The notes: generated by a model from the sequence alone, not told the origin. 64,000 bases of DNA from Nocardioides aromaticivorans (GCF_013408525.1 NZ_JACBZM010000001.1:496001-560000); one strand, 5' to 3'; positions 52,567 to 61,600 are shown, counted from the stretch's first letter. Numbers and translations are program-made.

Positions 52567-52605
52567 CCGGTGGTTGAGGTGCGAGCCTGCGAGCCTCGAA
52601 ACCTC
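52567..52605. repeat. Dispersed intergenic repeat, copy 2
   Basis: TGGTTGAGGTGCGAG (52571-52585) and CGAGCCTCGAAACCTC (52590-52605) repeat copy 1 at 29404-29450 exactly, with a shorter 4-nt centre. It fills most of the 60-bp gap between the FMN reductase stop and the amidase start. Confidence 0.75.
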
Positions 52606-52611
52606 AGTGGG

Positions 52612-53166
52612 TCACGCGGCGCTGGTGGCCGGCGCGAACTCGACCAGGGTGCCGAGCGCGGCGAGCAGCTTGGCGCGGACCTCGGGGTCGGTGGTCGGGT
52701 CGACGTCGACGGCCGGCTGCGAGACGGTGACGTCCTCGACCACGATCGCACCGGCGATGCCGGCGGAGCGGGCGGTGTCGCCGTGGGCCCACTTGCCGCC
52801 GTACGGCGTCGGGGTGGCGCCGATGACGCCGAACGGCTTGCCCACGATGGCGCCGGCGCCGTAGGGGCGCGAGATCCAGTCGATGGCGTTGTTGAGGACG
52901 GCGGGCATGGTGCCGTTGTACTCGGGGGTGACGGCGAGGACGCGGTCGGCGGAGGCGACGCGCTCGCGGAGGGCGGTGGCGGCGGCGGGAGCCGAGGCAC
53001 CGTCGATGTCCTCGTTGTAGAACGGGACCTGGTCGAGACCGTCGACGATGTCGAGCTCGACACCGGCGGGGGCCTCGGCCTTGAGGATCTCGGCGATCCG
53101 GCGGTTCAGGGAGTCGGCGCGGAGGCTTCCGACGAGGACGGCGACGCGGGTGGTGGTGTCAGTCAT
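52612..53166 (-). CDS. NADPH-dependent FMN reductase
   Basis: A 184-residue flavodoxin-like reductase of the SsuE/YieF type. FMN phosphate binding is VGSLRADSLNRRIAEIL at about 12-28, followed by VPFYNEDID and VTPEYNGTMPAVLNNAIDWI, which contacts the flavin. Such enzymes reduce quinones, chromate, azo compounds or supply reduced FMN. It is divergent from a TetR gene, and a palindrome lies 12 bp before its ATG at 53166. Confidence 0.92.
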   Translation of the reverse strand: MTDTTTRVAVLVGSLRADSLNRRIAEILKAEAPAGVELDIVDGLDQVPFYNEDIDGASAPAAATALRERVASADRVLAVTPEYNGTMPAVLNNAIDWISRPYGAGAIVGKPFGVIGATPTPYGGKWAHGDTARSAGIAGAIVVEDVTVSQPAVDVDPTTDPEVRAKLLAALGTLVEFAPATSAA

Positions 53167-53177
53167 GATGGTCGAAA

Positions 53178-53191
53178 CGGACCACGGTCCG
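53178..53191. promoter_or_regulatory. TetR operator candidate before the FMN reductase
   Basis: CGGACC-AC-GGTCCG, a 6-2-6 palindrome with AAA/TTT flanks (GAAACGGACC...GGTCCGCTTTC), in the 96-bp gap between FMN reductase and the divergent TetR gene. It is likely the binding site of that TetR protein. Confidence 0.65.
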
Positions 53192-53262
53192 CTTTCATTC
53201 CCGGGAGCTTCGATCTTTTTTCGCAGGCGGACGTCGGTGGTCCCGCCTAGGGTGGCTGCACC

Positions 53263-53859
53263 ATGTCGAAGGACCTTCCGCTCCTCGTGTCGACGCCTCC
53301 GGAGCGGCGCGACGCTGCCCGCAACCGCCGGGCCCTGCTCGACGCTGCCGCCGAGCTGATGGGCGGGTGCGGCGTCGACGCGCTGACCATGGACGCCGTC
53401 GCCGCGAAGGCCGGCGTCGGCAAGGGCACGGTCTTCCGACGCTTCGGCAGCCGCGAGGGCCTGATGGCCTCCCTGCTCAACCACCGCGAGGAGGAGTGGC
53501 AGGCCGGCGTGATCAGCGGCCCGCCGCCACTCGGCCCCGGCGCTCCCCCGATGGAGAGGCTGCTGGCGTTCGGCGCCTCCCGGCTGCGCCTCCACCTCGA
53601 CCAGGGCGCGCTCATCGAGGCGGCCGGCCGCACGTGGGGCGAGAACTACGCCGTGCTCGGCTTCGCGAGCATGCACGTGCGCCTGCTGCTCGGTCAGCTC
53701 GGTGTCACGGGCAACCTGCACTACCTCGCGACGGCGCTGATCGCGCCGCTGAGCCTGCCCGTGCTGCGCCAGCAGATCGAGCACGGCGGGATGAGCGAGG
53801 AGCAGGTCTTCGCAGGTTGGTCCGACCTGATCCGCCGGGTGGTGCGGGACGACGGCTGA
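53263..53859 (+). CDS. TetR-family regulator (of the FMN reductase)
   Basis: A 198-residue regulator. RRALLDAAAELMGGCGVDAL leads into helix-turn-helix TMDAVAAKAGVGKGTVFRRFG at about 43-62. The C-terminal domain (EAAGRTWGENYAVLGFASMH) is of the SACE_7040-like kind common in actinobacteria. TAGGGT lies 8 nt before the ATG. Divergent placement against the reductase and the shared palindrome suggest it represses the reductase until a quinone or electrophile is sensed. Confidence 0.9.
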   Translation: MSKDLPLLVSTPPERRDAARNRRALLDAAAELMGGCGVDALTMDAVAAKAGVGKGTVFRRFGSREGLMASLLNHREEEWQAGVISGPPPLGPGAPPMERLLAFGASRLRLHLDQGALIEAAGRTWGENYAVLGFASMHVRLLLGQLGVTGNLHYLATALIAPLSLPVLRQQIEHGGMSEEQVFAGWSDLIRRVVRDDG

Positions 53860-53863
53860 CGGT

Positions 53864-55471
53864 TCAGCCCACGTGGTGGCGCAGCAGGCCGTAGGTCAGG
53901 CCGTCGACGAGCGCCTCCCACGACGCCTCGATCATGTTCGCGCCGACGCCCACGGTGACCCAGGAGGACTCCCCGTCGCTGGTCTCGATCAGGACGCGGG
54001 TGATCGCGTCGGTGCCGTGGCCCTGGTCGAGGATGCGGACCTTGAAGTCGATCAGCTCGAACTTCGCGATCTCCGGGAAGGCCTGCACGATCGCCGAGCG
54101 CAGCGCCTGGTCGAGCGCGTTGACGGGGCCGTTGCCCTCGCCCGTGACGACATAGCGGACGTCGGCGGCCTTGAGCTTGACCGTCGCCTCCGAGACTGCC
54201 TCCTCCCCCGGCTGCGCGTGGGTGAGGGTCTCGGTGATCACGCGCCAGCTCTCGACCTCGAAGTACGACGGCCGGTGACCCTCGGCCTCCTCGATGAGGA
54301 GCAGCTCGAAGGAGGCGTCGGCGGCCTCGAAGGTGTAGCCGCGGGACTCCATCTCCTTGACCCGGGCGGTGACCCGGTTGACGACGTCCGGCGAGCCGGA
54401 CAGGTCGAAGCCGAGCTCCTTGCCCTTGAGCTCGATCGACGCGCGGCCGGCCATCTCCGAGACCAGCAGGCGCATGTCGTTGCCGACGCCGGCCGGGTCC
54501 ATGTGCTGGTAGAGGTCGGGGTCGACCTTGATCGCGCTGGCGTGCAGGCCGGCCTTGTGCGCGAAGGCCGACGTGCCGACGTAGGGCTGCCGGGCGGCGG
54601 GCGGCACGTTGGTCACCTCGGCGACGGCGTGGGCGATCCGGGTCGCCTCGGTGAGCAGCCCCGGCGGCAGCACCTGCCTGTCGAGCTTCAGCTCGAGGTT
54701 GGCCACGACGTTGACGAGGTCGGCGTTGCCGGTGCGCTCGCCGTAGCCGTTGATGCAGCCCTGGATGTGGGTGGCGCCCGCGTCGACGGCCGCGAGGGTG
54801 TTCGCGACGGCGAGGCCCGTGTCGTTGTGGCAGTGGATGCCGACCCGGACCTGCGCGGTCTCGAGCACGTCGTGGACGACGTCGGAGACCCAGCCGGGCA
54901 GCATGCCGCCGTTGGTGTCGCACAGCGCGATCACCTCCGCCCCGGCGTCGTACGCCGTGCGGAGCACCTCGAGCGCGTAGGACCGGTCGAGCTTGTAGCC
55001 GTCGAAGAAGTGCTCGGCGTCGAGGAACACCTGCTGCCCCTCGGCCCGCAGGTGGCTGACGGTGTCGCGGACCATCGCGAGGTTCTCCTCGAGCGTGGTC
55101 CGCAGCGCCTTCTCGACGTGGCCGACGTGCGACTTCGCGACCAGCGTGACCACGCCCGCGCCACTGTCGCGGAGCGCCGCGACCAGCGGGTCGTCGGCGG
55201 CCTGGACGCCCGCGCGGCGGGTGGCGCCGAAGGCCGCGAGCCGCGCGTGCTTGAGGTCGAGCTCGGTCGCCGCGCGCCGGAAGAACTCGGTGTCCTTCGG
55301 GTTGGCCCCCGGCCAGCCGCCCTCGATGTAGCCCACACCCAGGCCGTCCAGGTGCCGCGCGATCGCGAGCTTGTCGGCGACGGTCGGGTTGAGGCCTTCC
55401 TGCTGCATGCCGTCGCGCAGGGTCGTGTCGTAGACGTGGAAGGCGCCGTGGAGGTCGAGCTGCTGGTTCAT
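53864..55471 (-). CDS. cimA: (R)-citramalate synthase
   Basis: A 535-residue HMGL-like enzyme condensing pyruvate and acetyl-CoA to citramalate, the threonine-independent entry to isoleucine. VYDTTLRDGMQQEGLNPTV is at about 12-30, then GGWPGANPKD, VGIHCHNDTGLAVANTLAAV and GCINGYGERTGNADL. The C-terminal 140 residues form the LeuA-type allosteric domain (LKAADVRYVVTGEGNGPVNA), where isoleucine usually inhibits. GGWPGANPKD and overall length favour the CimA/LeuA2 branch over true LeuA. A leader peptide and terminator precede the gene. Confidence 0.92.
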   Translation of the reverse strand: MNQQLDLHGAFHVYDTTLRDGMQQEGLNPTVADKLAIARHLDGLGVGYIEGGWPGANPKDTEFFRRAATELDLKHARLAAFGATRRAGVQAADDPLVAALRDSGAGVVTLVAKSHVGHVEKALRTTLEENLAMVRDTVSHLRAEGQQVFLDAEHFFDGYKLDRSYALEVLRTAYDAGAEVIALCDTNGGMLPGWVSDVVHDVLETAQVRVGIHCHNDTGLAVANTLAAVDAGATHIQGCINGYGERTGNADLVNVVANLELKLDRQVLPPGLLTEATRIAHAVAEVTNVPPAARQPYVGTSAFAHKAGLHASAIKVDPDLYQHMDPAGVGNDMRLLVSEMAGRASIELKGKELGFDLSGSPDVVNRVTARVKEMESRGYTFEAADASFELLLIEEAEGHRPSYFEVESWRVITETLTHAQPGEEAVSEATVKLKAADVRYVVTGEGNGPVNALDQALRSAIVQAFPEIAKFELIDFKVRILDQGHGTDAITRVLIETSDGESSWVTVGVGANMIEASWEALVDGLTYGLLRHHVG

Positions 55472-55510
55472 CGGGGAATCTCTCGCGTGCGTGTCACAGG
55501 GCAAAGCAGG

Positions 55511-55541
55511 CAAAACAAAAGCCTCCCGGGGTACGAGAGGC
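55511..55541 (-). terminator. Attenuator terminator before cimA
   Basis: On the minus strand, GCCTCTCG-TACCC-CGGGAGGC (one wobble) is followed directly by TTTTGTTTTG, a textbook intrinsic terminator, 39 bp before the cimA ATG and inside its own leader. Placed before the gene, it can only serve to attenuate. Confidence 0.85.
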
Positions 55542-55542
55542 T

Positions 55543-55568
55543 GCGCGTCCGGGATGCTCCGGACGCGC
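55543..55568 (-). promoter_or_regulatory. Pause/anti-terminator hairpin in the cimA leader
   Basis: Perfect 10-bp stem GCGCGTCCGG / CCGGACGCGC with a 6-nt loop. It begins in the last base of the leader-peptide stop codon, so a ribosome stalled on the final Ile codons would cover its 5' arm. Its 3' side TCCCGG can alternatively pair with CCGGGA in the terminator. Confidence 0.65.
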
Positions 55569-55597
55569 TAGGTAATGATCGAGGTGATGGTGCTCAC
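55568..55597 (-). CDS. Candidate Ile/Thr-rich leader peptide of cimA (9 aa)
   Basis: GTG AGC ACC ATC ACC TCG ATC ATT ACC TAG encodes (M)STITSIIT: three Ile and three Thr codons in nine. It is immediately followed by the hairpin at 55543-55568 and the terminator at 55511-55541, then cimA. This is the layout of ribosome-mediated attenuators. No strong ribosome site is seen before the GTG; CACACT lies 6 nt upstream, so the leader may be leaderless-translated. It is 36 bp after the upstream kinase stop. Confidence 0.7.
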   Translation of the reverse strand: MSTITSIIT

Positions 55598-55632
55598 GAG
55601 GCCAGTGTGCCACGTCGCGCGCGGCCGCCCCG

Positions 55633-57324
55633 TCACAGTCCGAAAGGACCGCTCGACCACGGGATCCAGCTGACGCCCTGTCCCGCGACCAGCACGCCGA
55701 GGACCGCCGCCACCGCGAGCAGGCCGGCGCACAGGAACAGCCACGGCAGCGTGCTGCGGCAGGCCGGGAAGAGCACCCGGGCGACCGGCGAGCGGAACCG
55801 GCTGCCGCCGGGACCGGACCACAGGGCGACGCCGAGGGTGGCCCCGCATGCCATCAACGTGCCCGGCACGTCGACGGCCAGCGCGTAGCAGATCAGCCCC
55901 GCCGCGAGCCCCAGGCCGGCGCTCCACGCCACCAGGACGACCGTCCCGGTCACGGCCCGGACCAGGTGCCACGGGCTGGTGGCGAGCCAGCGCAGGGCGT
56001 CGTACCACTTCGCGCCGCGGACGGTACGACGCTGCGCGACCGCCGACGCGGCCAGCGAGCCGGCACGGAGCAGCCACACGGCGAGCACGACGAGGAGGGC
56101 GGCCACCCACGGGGCGGCCGCGAAGCCGGCGCCGAGGGCGACGGCACCCGCACCGATCGCGGTCCAGCGACGCAGCCGCTCGGGCAGCGGCGCCTGCGGC
56201 TGGGGCGCGAACGGGGCCTCGGGGTCGAAGCCGTTGGCCTGGTCCCACTCCTGCTCCATCCGCCGCATCGCGTCGGGAGCCGGCGGCGCGTCCTGCCGGA
56301 GCGTGACCGGCGGCGGGGGCTGCGCCGGCCGGGAGGTCGACACCGGCTCGGGCATCGTGCGCGGCGTCGGCGGCGCGGGCGGAGCCGGCACCACGGTCGG
56401 CGCGTCGGGGGCACCGGCCTGGGCGGCGAGCGCGAGCGGCAGCGTGAAGTCGTCCTGCTCCGGCGCGGGCGGCCCGTCGAACAGGGCGCCCGGCGGCGGC
56501 ACCGGCGGCAGCTCGGGGCGCGTGCTCAGCGGCCGCAGCCAGGCCAGGACCTCGTCGAGGAGCGGTCGCTCCAGGGGGTCGGGGTGGAGCGCGGCGGCGA
56601 GGACGTCGGCCATCGGCCGCGGGATGCCGGAGAGGTCGTGCTGCCCACGGCGGGTGCGGTCCATGACCGCCATCGCCGGGCCGCGGCCGTAGGGGGCCCG
56701 GCCGCTGGCGGCGTACGCGACGGTCGCCGCCCACGCGTGCACGTCGGCGGCGGGGGTCGCCTCGTCGCCGTACAGGATCTCGGGGGCGAGATAGCCCGGC
56801 GTACCGAGCAGCCAGCCGGTCTGGGTCAGCCGGACGTCGTCGGCGACGCGGGCGAGCCCGAAGTCGATGAGGATCGGCGTACGACCCTCCATCAGCACGT
56901 TGCCCGGCTTCACGTCGCGGTGCAGGACGCCGACGGCGTGCACGGCGGCGAGACCCTCGGCGAGGCAGCCGGCGAGCCAGTTCAGGTCGGACCCGTCGAC
57001 CGGGCCCTCCGTGGCGACGTGCTCGTGGAGCGAGAGCCCCGGCACGTAGCGGGTGACGACATAGGGCACGTCGGCCCACGGGTCGGCGGCGAGCATCTCG
57101 GCCACCCACGGGCTGCGGATCCGCGTGAGCGAGCTGACCTCGCGGGCCAGCCGGCCGCGCGCCTCCTGGTCGCCGACGATCTGCGGACGCAGCACCTTCA
57201 GCGCGACCCGGCGCCCGTCCGAGCCCCGCGCCAGGTGCACGATGCCCATGCCGCCCTCGCCCAGCTTCGTCAGCAGGGCGTAGTCGCCCACCCGCACAGG
57301 GGTGGGGCCGGGCTGGGTCGTCAC
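55633..57324 (-). CDS. Serine/threonine protein kinase with a C-terminal membrane region
   Basis: A 563-residue Hanks-type (PknB-like) kinase. The glycine loop is KLGEGGMGIVHLARG at about 19-33, the ATP lysine is in VALKVLRP, the catalytic loop is VLHRDVKPGNVLM, then DFGLARV and LGTPGYLAPEILYG. A Pro-rich linker (about 280-380) joins four to five membrane helices. There is no PASTA or other outer sensor; the chain ends with short loops, so it probably senses within the membrane or through partners. GTG start at 57324 has TAGCCT 6 nt upstream. Confidence 0.93.
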   Translation of the reverse strand: MTTQPGPTPVRVGDYALLTKLGEGGMGIVHLARGSDGRRVALKVLRPQIVGDQEARGRLAREVSSLTRIRSPWVAEMLAADPWADVPYVVTRYVPGLSLHEHVATEGPVDGSDLNWLAGCLAEGLAAVHAVGVLHRDVKPGNVLMEGRTPILIDFGLARVADDVRLTQTGWLLGTPGYLAPEILYGDEATPAADVHAWAATVAYAASGRAPYGRGPAMAVMDRTRRGQHDLSGIPRPMADVLAAALHPDPLERPLLDEVLAWLRPLSTRPELPPVPPPGALFDGPPAPEQDDFTLPLALAAQAGAPDAPTVVPAPPAPPTPRTMPEPVSTSRPAQPPPPVTLRQDAPPAPDAMRRMEQEWDQANGFDPEAPFAPQPQAPLPERLRRWTAIGAGAVALGAGFAAAPWVAALLVVLAVWLLRAGSLAASAVAQRRTVRGAKWYDALRWLATSPWHLVRAVTGTVVLVAWSAGLGLAAGLICYALAVDVPGTLMACGATLGVALWSGPGGSRFRSPVARVLFPACRSTLPWLFLCAGLLAVAAVLGVLVAGQGVSWIPWSSGPFGL

Positions 57325-57330
57325 GAACCG

Positions 57331-57336
57331 AGGCTA
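57331..57336 (-). promoter_or_regulatory. -10 box of a leaderless-type promoter for the kinase
   Basis: TAGCCT on the minus strand at -12 to -7 from the GTG at 57324. Confidence 0.5.
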
Positions 57337-57396
57337 CCCAGCACTTCGGTGCACGACGCGCTCGCCACACGAGGGATTCCGCGCGAGCATGGCCGG

Positions 57397-58218
57397 GTGA
57401 GCACCCTGGTGCGGCTGCCGGACGGCGCCGAGCTCGACGTGACCGACCTCGGCGACGGCCCCGACGTCCTGCTGCTCGTGCAGACGGCGCTCACCGCCGA
57501 CGAGCTTCTCCCCGTCGCGCAGGAGCCCGCACTGGCGGGCTGGCGGCGGGTCCTCCCCCACCGACGCGGGTACGACGCCAGCGGGCCCGCGCTCGACCCG
57601 CCCGCCGTCCGCGACGACGCCGCCGACTGCATCGCGCTGCTGGACGCGCTCGACCTGCCGGCCGCCCACCTGCTCGGCTTCTCGTACTCGACCGCCGTCG
57701 TGCTCGAGGTCGCGGCCACCTGGCCGGAACGCGTCGCGTCGGTGGTCCTCGTGGAGCCGCCGCCCGTGCACACGGCGTTCGCGGGCGAGTTCGCGGAGGT
57801 GAACGCCGAGCTCGCCGGTGTCTTCACGCGCGACGGAGCGGAGGCAGCGCTCGACGCCCTGCTGTCGCGGCTGCTGGGCGCGGACTGGCACCCCGCGACC
57901 GAGGCAGCGCTGCCGGGCTCGGTCGCGCAGATGGAGCGCGACGCGGCCACCTTCTTCGTCCACGACATGCCGGCGCTGCTGGCGTGGGGGTTCGACGCCA
58001 CCCGCGCCGGACGGGTCCGCTGCCCGGTGCTGCACGTCGCCGCCGACGGCAGCGGCCCGTGGTTCGCCGCCTCCCGGGACCTGGCCCTCCAGTGGTTCCC
58101 CCACGCCCTCCAGGCGGAGGTGGCCGGGGCCGACCACGGCCTGATGCTCACCCACCCGGCCGACGTCGCGGCGGCCGTCGCCGCCTTCCTGGGCGGCGCC
58201 CGGGTCAGCCCGGCGTGA
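57397..58218 (+). CDS. Alpha/beta-fold hydrolase
   Basis: A 273-residue alpha/beta hydrolase. The strand DVLLLVQTALTADELLPVAQ is followed by HRRGYDASGP, and the nucleophile elbow is LLGFSYSTAVVLEVA, reading G-x-S-x-S rather than G-x-S-x-G. VLVEPPPVHTAF and a late His in GADHGLMLTHPADV complete the triad region (Asp probably in VAADGSG). Substrate unknown. The start is GTG at 57397; an ATG at 57389 is out of frame. Divergent from the kinase, it overlaps the end of the convergent YjbR-like gene by 14 bp. Confidence 0.83.
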   Translation: MSTLVRLPDGAELDVTDLGDGPDVLLLVQTALTADELLPVAQEPALAGWRRVLPHRRGYDASGPALDPPAVRDDAADCIALLDALDLPAAHLLGFSYSTAVVLEVAATWPERVASVVLVEPPPVHTAFAGEFAEVNAELAGVFTRDGAEAALDALLSRLLGADWHPATEAALPGSVAQMERDAATFFVHDMPALLAWGFDATRAGRVRCPVLHVAADGSGPWFAASRDLALQWFPHALQAEVAGADHGLMLTHPADVAAAVAAFLGGARVSPA

Positions 58219-58621
58219 CGCCGCCGCGGGCGTCGAGCTCGGCGAGCAGCTTCCTCGAGGCGATCCGCCGGTAGGACGCGTCGGCCAGCTCCGCGATCTC
58301 GGCCCAGTCGATGTCGGGCGTGGCGAGGTCGATCGCTCGGCCACCGTGGGGGCCGTAGTAGGCGGGCACGAAGAACCGCTCGTCAGCGTCGATCGCCGGC
58401 AGGTCGACGTCGTCGGGGGTGAAGATGAAGGCGCCCGGCACCATCCGGTGCTCCCCCGGCCGGATCCGCTCCGATCCGCCGAAGGCCGCGAAGATCCTGC
58501 CCGCACGGAAGGTCGGCCGGCCGTGGCTGACCCGCTCCTCGGCGCCCGGGAGGGCGAGGCAGATCCGCCGCAGCTCGGCCAGACCAGGGTCGTCGTCGGT
58601 GAACATGATCGGGTGGGCCAC
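58205..58621 (-). CDS. MmcQ/YjbR-like small protein
   Basis: A 138-residue protein of the MmcQ/YjbR (CyaY-like fold) family. It shows DPGLAELRRICLALPGAEER, then SHGRPTFRAGRIFAAFGG, FVPAYYGPHGGRAIDLA and a final DIDWAEIAELADASYR. These proteins are thought to bind DNA or act beside it, without known enzymatic role. Start may be GTG 58621 or ATG 58606; neither has a clear ribosome site. It is divergent from the AfsR-like gene, with a 59-bp gap. Confidence 0.82.
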   Translation of the reverse strand: MAHPIMFTDDDPGLAELRRICLALPGAEERVSHGRPTFRAGRIFAAFGGSERIRPGEHRMVPGAFIFTPDDVDLPAIDADERFFVPAYYGPHGGRAIDLATPDIDWAEIAELADASYRRIASRKLLAELDARGGVTPG

Positions 58622-58668
58622 ACCGCCAGTAGAGCACTGCGCGCCGCCGGGGCGCGCCACCCGACTCC

Positions 58669-58674
58669 TAGACT
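58669..58674 (+). promoter_or_regulatory. -10 box of a leaderless-type promoter for the AfsR-like gene
   Basis: TAGACT at -12 to -7 from the GTG at 58681; the six bases between are TCCCCC. Confidence 0.5.
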
Positions 58675-58680
58675 TCCCCC

Positions 58681-61600
58681 GTGCCGATCCAGCTGACGCT
58701 GCTCGACGGCGTGCGGTGGGAGGGCACGCCGGTCACCGGCGACCGGCCGCAGGCACTGCTCGCGGCACTCGCGGACGCCGGGCGCACCATCGGCACCGAC
58801 CGCCTCGTCGACCTCGTCTGGGGCGAGGACGAGCCGGCCAACCCGGCGAAGGCGCTGCAGGTGCTGGTCTCCCGCGTGCGCGGGACCATCGGCGCGGCCG
58901 CGCTGGTGACGGACGGGGACGGCTACCGGCTCGCGCTCCCTCCCGAGCACATCGACGCCGTCCACCTCCGCCTCAGCACGCGCCGCGCCCGCGAGATCCT
59001 CGCCACCGACCCGGCCGCCGCCCTCCAGCACGCCGAGGTCGCGCTCGCGCTCGCCCCGGCCGGGGTGGTCGAGCAGGCCGCCGGTCCCCTCGCCGAGGTA
59101 CGACGACGGGCGGACCACGACCTCCGCGACGCCGCCGTCGTCCGCGCCCGCGCGCTGGCCCGCTCCGGACGGCACGCCGAGGCGCTGCCCGGCCTGGAGG
59201 AGGCGGCCGCGGGAGCGCCCGACGACGAGCCCCTGCTCGCCGACCTGCTCCACGCCGTCGCGACGGTCCGCGGCCCGGCGGCGGCGCTCGAGCTCTTCGA
59301 GGCGCACCGCACCGACGTGCGCGAGCGCCTCGGCGCCGACCCCGGCCCGGACCTGCAGCGTGTGCACCGCGAGCTGCTGGCGCTGGACAGCCCGGTCCGC
59401 GAGGGACTGCGTTACGAGGCCGGGCCGCTGCTCGGTCGCGACGCCGACCTGCGCACCATCGAGGGCCTGCTCACCTCGGCCCGGGTGGTGTCGATCGTCG
59501 GCCCCGGCGGACTCGGCAAGACCCGCCTCGCCCACACCGTGGCCCGCGCCGCCAGCCTGCCCGTGGTGCACTTCCTCGAGCTGGTCGGCGTGACCGACCC
59601 GGAGGACCTGGTCGGTGAGGTCGGCTCGGCGCTCGGCGTGCGCGACTCGGTCAGCGGGCGTCGTACCCTCACGGCGGAGCAGCGGGCCGACATCCGGGCC
59701 CGGATCGCCCAGCAGCTCGACCAGGCGCCGACCCTGCTGGTGCTGGACAATTGCGAGCACATCGTGGAGGCGGTCGCCGACCTGGTCGCCTTCCTCGTCG
59801 CCACCACCCGCGAGCTGCGGGTGCTGACCACGACCCGGGCCCCGCTCGCGATCGCGGCCGAGCACGTCCACCTGCTCCCCCACCTCGGCACGGACGACGC
59901 CGTCGACCTGTTCCGCACGCGCGCCGAGGCGGCGCGTCCCGGGGTCCGGCTCGACGACGACGCGGTCCGCTCGGTCGTCGACCGGCTGGACGGGCTGCCG
60001 CTGGCGATCGAGCTCGCGGCCGCGAAGGTCCGGGTCATGCAGCCCGCCGAGATCGCGCGGCGCCTCGACGACCGCTTCGCCCTGCTCCGTGGTGGCGACC
60101 GCAGCGCCCCGGACCGCCACCGCACCCTGCTCGCGGTGATCGACTGGTCGTGGAACCTGCTCGACGAGCGCGAGCGCCGGGCGCTGCGCTATCTCGCCGC
60201 CTTCCCCGACGGGTTCACCCTCGAGGCGGCGGGGGCGGTCCTCGGCGACGACGCGCTCGAGCCGGTCGAGGACCTCGTCGAGCAGTCGCTCCTGGTCGTC
60301 ACCGACACCGACCACGGCACCCGCTTCCGGATGCTGGAGACGGTCCGTGAGTTCGGCCGCCTGCAGCGGGAGGCAGCGGGCGAGTCCGACAAGGTCGCGC
60401 GCGCCCTGCAGGACTGGGCCGTCGACTTCGCGGCCCGCGAGGGCAGCCGCCTGTTCTCGACCGACCAGGTCGAGGCCATGGACCGGATCCGCGAGGAGGA
60501 GACCAACCTCGCCGACGTCCTGCGGGAGGCGCTCGGCGCCGGCGACCAGGACGCGGTGGCCGGGTTGTTCGCGACCCTCGGCGGCTACTGGTCGATCAGC
60601 GGCGACCACTTCCGCAGCATGACCGTCGCCCCGGCGGTCGCCGGCGTGCTCGACGACTGGGCGGTCCCGCCGGAGCTGGCCGACACGGCCCGCTCGGCCC
60701 TCTGCATCACGCTGTTCAGCGTGCGGTTCACGGGCTCCGACGGCGCCGAGCAGCTCACCGGGCAGCTGGAGGACCTCGGCGAGGGCACCGACCATCCCGC
60801 CCTGGCGGCGCTGGTCCGGGTGACCCTCGCCCAGACCGAGGGCGTCGCGACCGACCTCACGCACCTCATCGACGACCCGGACCCGTGGGTGCGCTGCCTC
60901 GCCCTGCAGTGGGCAGCCCACCAGTGGGAGAACCGCGGCGACCCGCACGGCGCCGTCGAGGCCCTGCACCGTGCGCTGCCGCTGGTGCACGTCGAGGAGG
61001 GCCCGTGGCGGCGGGCGATGATCGACGCCCAGCTCTCCGAGCTGCACGCCCAGCTGGGCGACGCCGTCCGGGCCGCGGAGCACGCCCGGCTGGCCCTGCC
61101 CGTGCTCGAGCGCCTCGGCGCCATCGACGACGCCGTGCAGAACAGGGCGATCGTCGCGACCTCGACGATGATCGGCGGCGACCTGGCCGCAGCGTCGGCC
61201 CAGGTCGCCGAACTGGCCGCGCTCGCCCCGACCGGTATGCCCGGCGGTGACGTCGCGATCCTGCGCACCCGCGCGGAGCTCGCCCTCCTGACCGGGGAGG
61301 TGGCCGATGGCCTCCACCTGCACCGGGTCGCGGCCGAGGCGACCCGCGCGATGCGCCTGCCCGGCACCGACGACGTCACCACGCCGTGGACGATCTCCGG
61401 CGAGGCCGCGGCGGTGTCGGCGTTCGCGCTGCACGGACGCGGCGACGAGGGCCGCGACCTGCGCGACGCCCTCGCCGCCCGGGCGCTCGACGCCCTCGAC
61501 CCCGAGCGGCCCTTCATGGACTACCCCGTCGGCGGCCTCGTCCTGTTCGGGCTGGGCCTGTGGGCGCTGCTGCGCACGGACGGTCCGGCGGAGGACGCGG

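Noticed and set aside
57334..61434. 1366-codon open frame on the minus strand across the hydrolase and AfsR-like genes
   Set aside because: It is antisense to genes with clear domain motifs. Its composition (Arg/Gly/Val/Glu rich without motifs) is typical of shadow frames in high-GC DNA.
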